Shown here in pieces: positions 53,782 to 62,132 of a stretch of DNA of 64,000 nt. The stretch comes from an uncultured Flavobacteriaceae bacterium (GTDB lineage: Bacteria; Bacteroidota; Bacteroidia; Flavobacteriales; Flavobacteriaceae). A program made the translations under genes and the position numbers. The stretch lies in NCBI GenBank assembly GCA_947504035.1, contig CANNGA010000002.1, positions 186,001 to 250,000 on the forward strand. Direction: 5' to 3'. Below the pieces are notes generated by a model that saw nothing but the letters and a program-made list of their open reading frames with translations, searched no databases and was not told where the DNA came from. The stretch's first letter is position 1. Each line of letters begins with the position of its first letter.

Positions 53782-54849
53782 AAAATCGGAAGTGCCGTAT
53801 TACGAAAATTAGATAATGCTGTTATTGGGCAAAAAGTACAACTGGTAGCAGCATGTTCTAATTTAGAAGGCGAAACCATTACTTTTAAAATTAATGAACA
53901 GCATCCTTTGTTGGTCGATAAAGATGAAGAACTTCCTGTGTTCCATAAAGGAAAGGAAGTAAAAGCGGTTGAGGCGGTTGTTAAAGATGGTTTTGCTGTT
54001 ACAGAGGTAGAGTTAAAACATTGTAAAGAACTAGCTAACAATAAAGATTGGCTAGACAAATTAAAGAATGGTTTTTACGATACTAAGGGTAAGACCTCTC
54101 ATTTATTTATTAAAATAGAAAATCCTAATGAAACCATATTTGCTATTAAGCAGTTTCTAAGGCAAAACCCGTTTAAATTAATTAGAAGTAATTGGCATGA
54201 GCCTGTAGACGACCCTCAGATTGCTATTTATAATCAACACGGTACAGAAAAAGCGAAAAGTAATACTTTTGGTATGGGTAGGGGTAGATTTCATTCGGGA
54301 TTAGATATTTTTTCTATAGAAGGTTCAAAGGTTTACGCTTGTTTAGATGCTGAAGTTTTTGAAACTCAAGAATGGGTAAGGAATACGGGGGATAGTGGTT
54401 ATGGACATAGTATTACTCTAAAAGTAAAAGTTCCGCAAGAATTTAAAAATCGAAGACGGAATTATGAGAAAGCATTTAAAACAGATTTAGATAAAAAGGC
54501 TAGCTTTGATAAGGATTCCAATATTTTTCTTTTAAGATATAATCATTTGGAAGATATTTTAGTAAAGAAAGGAGAAAAGGTAAAAGCAGGTGATGTCATA
54601 GGTAAAACAGGTATATCAGGAATAATAAAATATGGAACTCATGATCCTCATTTACATTTTAACATTTATAGTACAGCTAAAAAACAAAAGTTTTTAGTAA
54701 ATCCAGCTTATTACGTGTATTGGAAGGAAATAGGAGATTTAACAATTGAGGATAAAAAAATTCAAAAAGACAGAAAAGATGAAGGTTATAAAACAAATAA
54801 CAATCCTAAAATATCAGTAAAAGATCCTAAGAGAGTAAAAATTAGATAA
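53774..54849 (+). pseudogene. Silent M23 toxin cassette (no N-terminal delivery region)
   Basis: A partial duplicate of the effector at 49255. It begins with PAKKSEVPYYE, loses frame by a 1-bp deletion near 53808, and from a TTG at 53908 runs open for 313 codons. Positions 53812-54201 repeat the shared block to RSNWHEP. Then a different toxin domain follows, with intact M23 motifs: HSGLD (His129 of the open frame) and HLHFN (His248, His250). Without the first about 410 residues it cannot be delivered as such, so it looks like a stored cassette or a toxin displaced by recombination. The open frame could be expressed as a stand-alone enzyme. Confidence 0.75.
53812..54201 (+). repeat. Shared block, copy B, in the silent cassette
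   Basis: The second member of the 390-bp repeat, direct orientation, 3321 bp from copy A. The near identity contrasts with the strong divergence on both sides. Confidence 0.9.
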
Positions 54850-54866
54850 TCCTTACAATATTTAAC

Positions 54867-55490
54867 ATGAAAAACTTTTTAATTCTTTATTTACTTATGC
54901 ACATATATAGTAGCTGTGTAAACACAAAGCCTAATACTGCAAAAACTCGAGATTTAGATGAAGTTACAAGTGAACAGGATAATTATTTCGAGTCAACAAA
55001 GCCTATAGATGAAGTTAAAAATGAAAAAATAGATTCTCTTAAAATTGGAGTTACTTTTTACAGATATGATGCATTTGAAAGTTACGATTTTATCGAAACA
55101 GAACCTTACGAGTTTATTTCTGTTAACTCAGAAATGAAGTCTAGCCAATTGATGGTTTTTAAAAAAAGAGAAAAGTTCTATATTATACTTGTCACAGCTT
55201 CGGATAGAGTAGATAAGTTCGATTACGATTGGGAAAAATTAGAAAAAAAGATAGAGGATATTATTGTGTATTCTAGTGAATTTAGTCTTTGTTGGTATGT
55301 TAGATCAAGTACTGTTAATCAAGATGGTTCTATTGATACAGAAGGGTTTGCTATAGGCAAGCTTATCCGAGAGTTGGAAGAAGGTACAGAGTATTGGACA
55401 GAAAAAAGGTTTGTTGTAGATTATCAAAATAGTAAGATACATAAAATAAATGATGATAATCGTACTTTTCTGTGTACGGATGGTTATTAA
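54867..55490 (+). CDS. Candidate immunity lipoprotein of the silent cassette
   Basis: A 207-residue lipoprotein with lipobox YSSC and a Thr/Glu-rich linker. The domain (about 65-180) contains GVTFYRYDAFESYDFIETEP, YIILVTASDRVDKFDYDW and SLCWYVRSS. It forms a pair of paralogs with the next gene and differs from the C-terminal-Cys family. It lies 17 bp behind the silent M23 cassette, so it is most likely the cognate immunity gene of that toxin. Confidence 0.68.
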   Translation: MKNFLILYLLMHIYSSCVNTKPNTAKTRDLDEVTSEQDNYFESTKPIDEVKNEKIDSLKIGVTFYRYDAFESYDFIETEPYEFISVNSEMKSSQLMVFKKREKFYIILVTASDRVDKFDYDWEKLEKKIEDIIVYSSEFSLCWYVRSSTVNQDGSIDTEGFAIGKLIRELEEGTEYWTEKRFVVDYQNSKIHKINDDNRTFLCTDGY

Positions 55491-55527
55491 TACAATAAGA
55501 AAACTATAGAAGTAAAAAAGTTAAACA

Positions 55528-56190
55528 ATGGTGAAGATCTATTTATTCATATGTTTATGTGTTGGCTTTATTGAGGCTAAATCTGATGTTCTTAAATTTT
55601 TAGATAAAAAAATGGATAATACTGTGCTGAAAAAGCACAGTAAATTAGAAGGAACCATTAGTCAAAAAGAAGAATTTCGTATTACAGAATTAAATAGCCA
55701 AATTAATGATACCATAAAGAAAGGAATTAGTTTCTATAGATTAACTGATTTTAAAGGTTATAAATACATTGAAATGGATCCTTATGAGGATTTCTTGATA
55801 AATGAAAATAATGATATGTATCATGTGATTATTTTTGAAAAGAAAGAATTTAGATATACTATTATAGCTGTTTTAGATAAAAACATTGGTGAAGGTGAAT
55901 TGTCCGATCTTTGGAAAAAAACGAAAAAGGAAGTGACAGATATTATAAAATATGAGAAACGTTTTAGTCCTTGTTGGAATTATTCATTTAGAGACGATAA
56001 TGTAACTTGTTGTTTATTTCCAGTATTTGATGAAGACAAAATAAATTATGACCCTAATTTAGGGGTAACTGACGAAAATAGAAAAGAGATTACTTCTAAA
56101 GGAGCTTACCAAGTATGGCAGATTGATGAGAAGGTGAATCGATTTGTAAAATTAAAAAATTCCGAAAATACAAATATAGAGTGTTACTAG
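55528..56190 (+). CDS. Paralog of the preceding immunity protein, without lipobox
   Basis: A 220-residue protein with an N-terminal signal peptide (MVKIYLFICLCVGFIEAKS) but no clear lipobox. It shares the domain of the gene at 54867: ISFYRLTDFKGYKYIEMDPYE, YTIIAVLDKNIGEGELSDLW and SPCWNYSFRDD. It could be soluble in the periplasm where its paralog is membrane-bound. It probably arose by tandem duplication. Confidence 0.65.
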   Translation: MVKIYLFICLCVGFIEAKSDVLKFLDKKMDNTVLKKHSKLEGTISQKEEFRITELNSQINDTIKKGISFYRLTDFKGYKYIEMDPYEDFLINENNDMYHVIIFEKKEFRYTIIAVLDKNIGEGELSDLWKKTKKEVTDIIKYEKRFSPCWNYSFRDDNVTCCLFPVFDEDKINYDPNLGVTDENRKEITSKGAYQVWQIDEKVNRFVKLKNSENTNIECY

Positions 56191-56312
56191 TTTTTATTAA
56201 TGCGTGTATAGTGCATTTAAAATTACAAACTTATAAAGATGAAAAGAACTTTATTACAAAACAGTAAATACCCTTCTTCTTACCGTAACGAGACAGTCTA
56301 AATGAATAAGCT

Positions 56313-56948
56313 ATGAGTACTATAAAAATGCTACTATTTATGGCAATTTTATCCATTTGTTGTAAGCAAAAGGAGACTATTAAAAACAGTAGTATTCAAA
56401 CTATTGTAGATGTAAAAAGAGATACCTTTCGGTTATTGAAAAAAGAGCATTTTGATATAAGAGAATGGGATACGCTTTCGATAGAATCAGTCAAATTCAA
56501 TAATAAGAAATTGTTTTTTTCAATTGAAGGTCTAAAGTTAAAACAAATAGATTCAATACGCTATGATTTTTGGGCTTGTGGTAGTCCCTTTGAATGGATG
56601 GATTAAGAAAAGGGAAATGATTCCATTAGCGATATATTTATTAAAGGAACTAGATACAGCACTAATGGAGATAAGGTATTGTTGGTTTCATCCATGATTA
56701 AAAATAATCAATTACGCTTAATTAATGATACAATTAATGAGTTTAGTACAATTGATGATTTTGAAAGAATATTTCCTCTATCATACAATAAGCTAGTTGA
56801 AGCTAAACAGCTAAATCCTGAAAACTATCTAGAATACGATTATATGGAAATTCCTTTTTTTGAAGAACAACCAGCGGATCATTGGATCTTTTATTTTAAT
56901 AAAAAAGGGATAATAGTGCGTTTTGAATTATACTGGTGGTTGTGTTAA
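56313..56948 (+). pseudogene. Immunity gene of the C-terminal-Cys family with an in-frame stop
   Basis: The reading frame is continuous but split by one TAA at 56604-56606. The first part (97 codons) has a lipoprotein-like start (LSICCKQ) and ends at WACGSPFEWMD. After the stop the same frame continues to NQLRLINDTINEF, TIDDFERIF, HWIFYFNKKGIIVRFELYWWLC and the stop at 56948. It closely resembles the gene at 52425 (WECGNPFDW, WWLC). One nonsense mutation, or a sequencing error, explains it. Confidence 0.8.
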
Positions 56949-57292
56949 ATAGAAAATTATAATTGGTATGAAACATAGCTTATATCTAGAATACTCTGTA
57001 ATATTAAAAAAAACAATTATTTTTTAAATTATTCATTTATGTGTTGGCTGCATAAATATGAAATTGAATAGTGCAATAGTTGAAGAGATAAATGTTTCTA
57101 TAATAAGATAGAAAATTACGATTAAACCTATAATAGCACTTCTGAAGCAATACAGAAAATTAATGTTACCAGACGATCAAGCATCTAAGACAAAAGACGC
57201 ATACATTAAAATATGTTTTTTGTTAAAAAACCTTACAAATAGATAGAATCGCATTATATTTAGGGTTGTATAGATGATAAATAGCACTAAAA
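56949..57292. other. AT-rich debris
   Basis: About 340 bp, very AT-rich, with short broken frames, some with a signal-like LxxLCVGC pattern. It is probably further gene decay. Nothing can be assigned. Confidence 0.4.
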
Positions 57293-57868
57293 ATGTTTCA
57301 AAATAGTAATATTCAAGATCTCGTAAATGAAATAACACAGCCCGACGTAATTTGTACACTTGAAGATGAAATGCCACAAGTTTCAGAAGAACGCCATTTA
57401 TACCTCATCTCTAGTTTGTTAGAGGTTGTAAAGCTTTGTGTTAAAAATACCATGTATACCCCTTATGTTCATATTAAAGATGCTAAGGGGGATTTCATAT
57501 TCAATAACCGTTTAAAAATTGAAAACTCAAAACTCAATCTATTGGCTATAAATAATCCAGGAGATTGCGAAATACATTGGGTAAAAACAAAACATGCATT
57601 AAATGCATATTACTGTGTCTCAATACCCGATTCCGAAGGTTATAAAGCGGAACGCTATCTCAACAAAATAAATTTTTCTAAAGGCGCTTTCAATGAAAGA
57701 TCAGATAGTAGTGCGGCACATATTATTCTTAAGGCCATTACACGTATAGAGAAAATAGATACTGCTAAGGCTAGAGATACTAGTGTTACAATTCATGATT
57801 TCGAGCCCAATACAAGCGCATGGCGTATAGAGTGCCACATGAAAAAATGGATAGACATAGACGATTAA
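57293..57868 (+). CDS. Hypothetical protein at the right end of the island
   Basis: A 191-residue cytoplasmic-type protein without signal peptide. Segments include VNEITQPDVICTLEDEMPQV, IKDAKGDFIFNNRLK and IHWVKTKHALNAYYC. Composition is less AT-rich than the immunity genes. No family is recognised. It may be the last gene of the island, or a neighbour; the position alone cannot decide. Confidence 0.55.
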   Translation: MFQNSNIQDLVNEITQPDVICTLEDEMPQVSEERHLYLISSLLEVVKLCVKNTMYTPYVHIKDAKGDFIFNNRLKIENSKLNLLAINNPGDCEIHWVKTKHALNAYYCVSIPDSEGYKAERYLNKINFSKGAFNERSDSSAAHIILKAITRIEKIDTAKARDTSVTIHDFEPNTSAWRIECHMKKWIDIDD

Positions 57869-58158
57869 ATACGTTATGTTGCATAGTTAATACTAGTGCT
57901 ACTGGTTTGTGCAGAATACTTATTTTTAATGTTGTAGGCGATCTAAGAAGCTTCCTCTCAATAAGTACATGCCACTACTCGAAAGTTGTGTTGTGAACAA
58001 TAGACTCTAGGTCACAGTATAACATGCGTAGAATTTACCAACGAGAGGTAAAGCGATAGAGTGCTTCGTTACTGTTAATACAAAGCTACACTAGATAATG
58101 GTTAAGATGCAACAAAAGACATCTATGGCCATTGGGGCGTTTATAAAGGCGTGTTTTA

Positions 58159-59175
58159 CTAGCGCCCAATAACACGATCTATTTGTGACAATTCGTCGTC
58201 TGTAAACTTGAGGTGGTTTAATGCGTTTACGTTTTCTTTTAATTGCGCAGCAGAACTAGCGCCAATTAATACGGATGCAACTTGAGGTTGTCTTAAAATC
58301 CAAGCGATGGCCATTTGTGATAGTTTTTGCCCCCGATTCACCGCTATCGCATGTAATTCTTTAATTTTAGCGGCATTCGAGTTTACTGTTTCAGCTTCTA
58401 AATAGGTGAAATCTTTAGCCGCTCTAGATGTTTTTGGAATACCTTCTAAATACCTGTCGGTAAGCATACCTTGCGCTAATGGCGAAAATGCGATACAGCC
58501 CAAATGATGCTGTGTTAGGGTGTCTAGAAGTGCATCTTCGATCCAGCGGTCTAACATCGAATAATTAACTTGATTTAAAATAAAAGGCGTTTTAGAAGCT
58601 TTAAGTAATTCCGCAGCCTTTTGGGTGTCCTTAGCGTTATAATTCGAAATGCCCACATAAAGGGCTTTGCCTTGTTTTACAATACTATCTAAAGCCCCCA
58701 TGGTTTCTTCAAGAGGGGTGTCGGGATCGGGTCTGTGGTGGTAAAAGATATCAACATACTCTAAGCCCATACGCTGTAAAGATTGATCGATGCTGGCCAT
58801 TAAGTACTTACGAGATCCTAAATTGCCATAAGGCCCAGGCCACATGTCATAACCTGCTTTGGTCGCTATAAAAAGCTCATCGCGATAGGCTTTAAAATCC
58901 TGTTTTAAAATGGTGCCAAAATTAGTTTCTGCAGACCCATAAGGCGGCCCATAATTATTTGCCAAATCAAAATGTGTAATCCCTAAGTCGAAAGCCGTAC
59001 GCAAAATAGATTTAGCATTGTGCAAGCGATCTACAAAACCAAAATTATGCCATAGACCTAATGCTATCGCAGGAAGTAATACGCCACTTTTCCCAGCTCT
59101 ATTGTACTGCATACTGTCGTAACGATGAGCGTTTGGTGTGTACAGTGTAGCGTTCGATTTGTCGTTAATATGCAT
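58159..59175 (-). CDS. Aldo/keto reductase (YghZ/L-glyceraldehyde-3-phosphate reductase-like)
   Basis: A 338-residue NADPH-dependent reductase that converts small aldehydes to alcohols. The catalytic tetrad is Asp70 and Tyr75 (THFDLANNYGPPYG), Lys106 (IATKAGYD) and His146 (FYHHRPDPDTP). The NADPH site includes ILRQPQVASVLIGASSAAQL. The features GLWHNFG and AGYDMWPGPYGN are typical of the YghZ subgroup, which reduces methylglyoxal and L-glyceraldehyde 3-phosphate. Length is full. Its 3' end is repeated as a remnant at the far side of the island. Confidence 0.93.
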   Translation of the reverse strand: MHINDKSNATLYTPNAHRYDSMQYNRAGKSGVLLPAIALGLWHNFGFVDRLHNAKSILRTAFDLGITHFDLANNYGPPYGSAETNFGTILKQDFKAYRDELFIATKAGYDMWPGPYGNLGSRKYLMASIDQSLQRMGLEYVDIFYHHRPDPDTPLEETMGALDSIVKQGKALYVGISNYNAKDTQKAAELLKASKTPFILNQVNYSMLDRWIEDALLDTLTQHHLGCIAFSPLAQGMLTDRYLEGIPKTSRAAKDFTYLEAETVNSNAAKIKELHAIAVNRGQKLSQMAIAWILRQPQVASVLIGASSAAQLKENVNALNHLKFTDDELSQIDRVIGR

Positions 59176-59569
59176 AAATTATGATTTTTTAGAAGTTACA
59201 TTTGATAAGTTGTGGGTCCTGTAAATATAGAAAAGCAAAATGGAGTAATACGTAAAGATGCAGAGAATATTTGTGTTTACATCGTAAGTAAGAGGCTTTT
59301 AAAGGGAGGTGTTTCTATACGCGTATAACTTGGTGTTCTTCGCAAATATCTAATATATAGTTTGTTATGCGCTTTTTTTAGATGTAAAGCATTCCTTTCA
59401 AGGCGCAGGCTATAGTTTTGAAGGTCTGGCTACTTAAGGCGCTGCAAATGGTCCAAATTGGAGACGTATATTAAAAAAAATGCTTAAGGAACTGTTCATT
59501 AACAAGAGAGAATCAAAATCTTTGAAAACTTTTAAGACGAAACATGTTAAATTTACCCAAGAAAGATAT
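59176..59569. other. Intergenic region between the reductase and helicase genes
   Basis: About 390 bp without a convincing gene. A minus-strand box TATATTTA at 59222-59229 could be the -7 element of the reductase gene. A + strand TACATTTG at 59197 has no gene in place and is regarded as chance. Confidence 0.4.
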
Positions 59570-59577
59570 TACTTTTG
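59570..59577 (+). promoter_or_regulatory. -7 promoter element of the SF2 helicase gene
   Basis: TACTTTTG is a TAnnTTTG match 21 bp upstream of the ATG at 59598, giving a very short leader. Confidence 0.6.
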
Positions 59578-59597
59578 CATTTTACTAAAGTGCATTT

Positions 59598-61151
59598 ATG
59601 TCTATTTCAAACACAGAACTACAAGAAAGAAAAACAGGAAAAGATCTATACAGCTATCAAAAAGGCGCCATAGATAAAATATTTAAAAGTTTTGAAGAAT
59701 CGCCTGCAGATTACCACTTGCTATACCAATTGCCTACTGGTGGTGGAAAAACGGTAATATTCTCTGAAATAGTTAGGCAATACCTGAGAATACATAAAAA
59801 GAAGGTGTTAGTGATGACGCACCGTATTGAGCTGTGTAAGCAAACCTCTAACGTGCTTACAGAGTTTGGTGTAATTAATAAGGTTGTGGACAGTAAGGCA
59901 GATTTAAGCGATCAAGCCAACTTTAGCTGTTTTGTGGCCATGGTGGAAACATTAAACAACCGTTTAAATGATAATAAATTAGATATTTCAGATATCGGAT
60001 TGGTAATTATCGATGAGGCACACTACAATTCATTTACAAAACTGTTTAAGTTCTTTAGTAAATCTTTCATATTAGGCGTTACCGCAACACCTTTAAGTTC
60101 TAGTATGGAATTACCGATGACGGATAATTACGACGAACTAATTGTAGGGGAGTCTATCGAATCTTTAATTAATAGAGGTTTCTTAGCGCGTGCAGAAATG
60201 TTTAGCTACAATGTAGGGTTAACATCTCTCGTTGTGGGGGCTAATGGCGATTATACGGTTAAATCTTCTGAAGATTTATACACGGATGATAATATGCTTG
60301 GTAAACTGTTACGTGCTTACGAAGAACGTGCTAAAGGCAAGAAAACCCTTATATTTAACAATGGTATAAATACCTCTTTACATGTTTATGATACCTTTAG
60401 ACGTGCAGGTTATCCTGTAGCACATCTCGATAATACCAATACTAAGAAAGAGCGTGCTATGATCTTAAAATGGTTTAAGGAAACTCCAGACGCAGTACTT
60501 ACATCGGTTAGTATCCTAACCACTGGTTTTGATGAGCCTACTGTAGAAAGTATCATTTTAAATCGTGCGACAAAATCACTTACATTATACTATCAAATGA
60601 TAGGTAGGGGCTCTCGTGTTTTGCATAATAAAGATAAATTTTCTGTTATAGATTTAGGAAATAATTTCCACAGGTTTGGACCATGGGGAGACAACCTAGA
60701 TTGGCAACGTATTTTTAAATCGCCTAATTACTATCTAGATGCCTTATTAACAGATGAAGAATTAGAGAGTAGTTTTAGGTATGAGATGCCCGATGAATTG
60801 CGTGCAGAATTTGGTAAAACAGAAGATGTGCATTTTGATATCCAACGCACGTATGTAGAATCGATACGAGCTGGAGAATCTTCAAAAGTCGTTTTAGAAC
60901 GTTCTATAGAACAACACGGTAGAATTTGTATAGAAAACAGTGAAGATGTGTATGATGCCTTGGCACTAGCGAAAAAACTAGGAGATGATATCGATTTTAG
61001 AATTAAACGTTACACCAAGTGTATTAGTAAGAGTACATTTAACTTTGTAGAATGGTTAAGAGGAGAGTACCGTAAAAAACTCAATTCTTATATCCGCGTG
61101 AATTTTGATGCGGTTTTTGAAGAGATTAATGGGTATCCTCCAGAAGATTAA
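59598..61151 (+). CDS. DEAD/DEAH-box SF2 helicase
   Basis: A 517-residue SF2 helicase or translocase. Motifs in order are the Q-like YSYQKGAIDKIF, Walker A PTGGGKTVIF, motif Ia VMTHRIELCKQT, Walker B VIIDEAHYNS, motif III GVTATPL, and motif VI YQMIGRGSRVL in the second RecA-like domain. The C-terminal about 120 residues are an unassigned accessory domain (VHFDIQRTYVESIRAGESSK). It resembles the SSL2/RadD-type helicases of COG1061; the exact role in repair is unknown. Confidence 0.9.
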   Translation: MSISNTELQERKTGKDLYSYQKGAIDKIFKSFEESPADYHLLYQLPTGGGKTVIFSEIVRQYLRIHKKKVLVMTHRIELCKQTSNVLTEFGVINKVVDSKADLSDQANFSCFVAMVETLNNRLNDNKLDISDIGLVIIDEAHYNSFTKLFKFFSKSFILGVTATPLSSSMELPMTDNYDELIVGESIESLINRGFLARAEMFSYNVGLTSLVVGANGDYTVKSSEDLYTDDNMLGKLLRAYEERAKGKKTLIFNNGINTSLHVYDTFRRAGYPVAHLDNTNTKKERAMILKWFKETPDAVLTSVSILTTGFDEPTVESIILNRATKSLTLYYQMIGRGSRVLHNKDKFSVIDLGNNFHRFGPWGDNLDWQRIFKSPNYYLDALLTDEELESSFRYEMPDELRAEFGKTEDVHFDIQRTYVESIRAGESSKVVLERSIEQHGRICIENSEDVYDALALAKKLGDDIDFRIKRYTKCISKSTFNFVEWLRGEYRKKLNSYIRVNFDAVFEEINGYPPED

Positions 61152-61183
61152 TAGGATTAGGATATACAGAATATTAAAATTAT

Positions 61184-61219
61184 AAATAGCGCAGACCTTA
61201 TGGGGAAGCGCTTTATTTT
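61184..61219 (+). terminator. Probable terminator of the helicase gene
   Basis: The stem AGCGC/GCGCT (61188-61192 with 61207-61211) with a 14-nt loop is followed by a T-rich run. It is short and only moderately convincing. Confidence 0.5.
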
Positions 61220-61256
61220 TTTACGCAGCAGCAAAACAGGTTTAAACTTTTAGTGG

Positions 61257-62120
61257 GTGGACACGAAATTAGCTATTAAATACATGCTTATAAGCACATT
61301 TGCATTTGCTTGTATGAATGCAACAGTAAAGCATTTAGAGGGTATTAGTGCCTATCAAATTGTTTTCTTTAGGGCATTAGGTTCTTTGGTGTTTACCTTT
61401 TGGTTTTTAAGACAACATAAAATTTCTATGAAGGGCACCCACCATACACTTTTAATTTTAAGAGGCGTAGTAGGTGTGTCTTCCATGTTGCTTTTTTTTA
61501 GCGCCATAAAATACGTAGCGGTAGGTACCGCGATTTCGTTGCGGTATTTAGCGCCTGTGTTTGCAGCTGTTTTTGCGGTGTTTGTGTTGAAAGAACGTAT
61601 TAAACCTATACAGTGGTTGTTTTTTTGCATAGCGTTTACTGGCGTGCTTGTATTAAAAGGGGTTGATGGCGCATTAGACAATTACGGCCTTGTATTGGTG
61701 TTGATTTCTGCATTGCTAAGCGGTTTGGTATATATCATTATTAGTAAAATAGGGCAGCGAGAGCACCCTTTGGTTATTGTGAATTATTTTATGGTCATAG
61801 CCACAGTTACAGGGGGCCTAATGTCTATTCAGGTTTGGGTAACACCAGTAGGTTTAGAATGGTTGTTTTTGGCGCTTTTAGGTGTTTTTGGGTATGTTGG
61901 ACAGATTTTTATGACCAGAGCCTTCCAAATGGCTTCTACACATCAAGTCGCTCCTATGAAATATGTTGAGGTTGTATTTACAATGACTTTGGGGGTTTGT
62001 TTTTTTGATGAGGTCTACACCCTTTGGAGTCTACTAGGTATCGGTCTTATTGTAATAGGTTTGCTTTTAAATATAGCGCACAAACAAAAGCAGCAAAACC
62101 AAACAGAGCTTTTAAAATAG
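61257..62120 (+). CDS. EamA/DMT-family transporter
   Basis: A 287-residue inner-membrane protein with ten predicted helices forming two EamA repeats (AIKYMLISTFAFACMNATVKHL at the start, VFFRALGSLVFTFWFL, and the second repeat from about 150). The family exports small metabolites or amino acids; the substrate is unknown. The start appears to be a GTG at 61257, since the first helix begins right after it. The MFS gene follows after 12 bp. Confidence 0.88.
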   Translation: MDTKLAIKYMLISTFAFACMNATVKHLEGISAYQIVFFRALGSLVFTFWFLRQHKISMKGTHHTLLILRGVVGVSSMLLFFSAIKYVAVGTAISLRYLAPVFAAVFAVFVLKERIKPIQWLFFCIAFTGVLVLKGVDGALDNYGLVLVLISALLSGLVYIIISKIGQREHPLVIVNYFMVIATVTGGLMSIQVWVTPVGLEWLFLALLGVFGYVGQIFMTRAFQMASTHQVAPMKYVEVVFTMTLGVCFFDEVYTLWSLLGIGLIVIGLLLNIAHKQKQQNQTELLK

Positions 62121-62132
62121 AAGTTAAGAATT

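Noticed and set aside
53908-54849. Second M23 gene considered as an independent complete effector
   Set aside because: It begins in the middle of the shared block, after a frameshift, without the N-terminal 410 residues of the full effector.
38951-58224. Direct repeats considered as att sites of an integrative element
   Set aside because: No integrase, no tRNA target, and protein similarity continues beyond the repeat; kept only as an open question in the findings.
59197-59204. TACATTTG on the + strand as a promoter
   Set aside because: No + strand gene begins within 390 bp; a better box lies at 59570 directly before the helicase gene.
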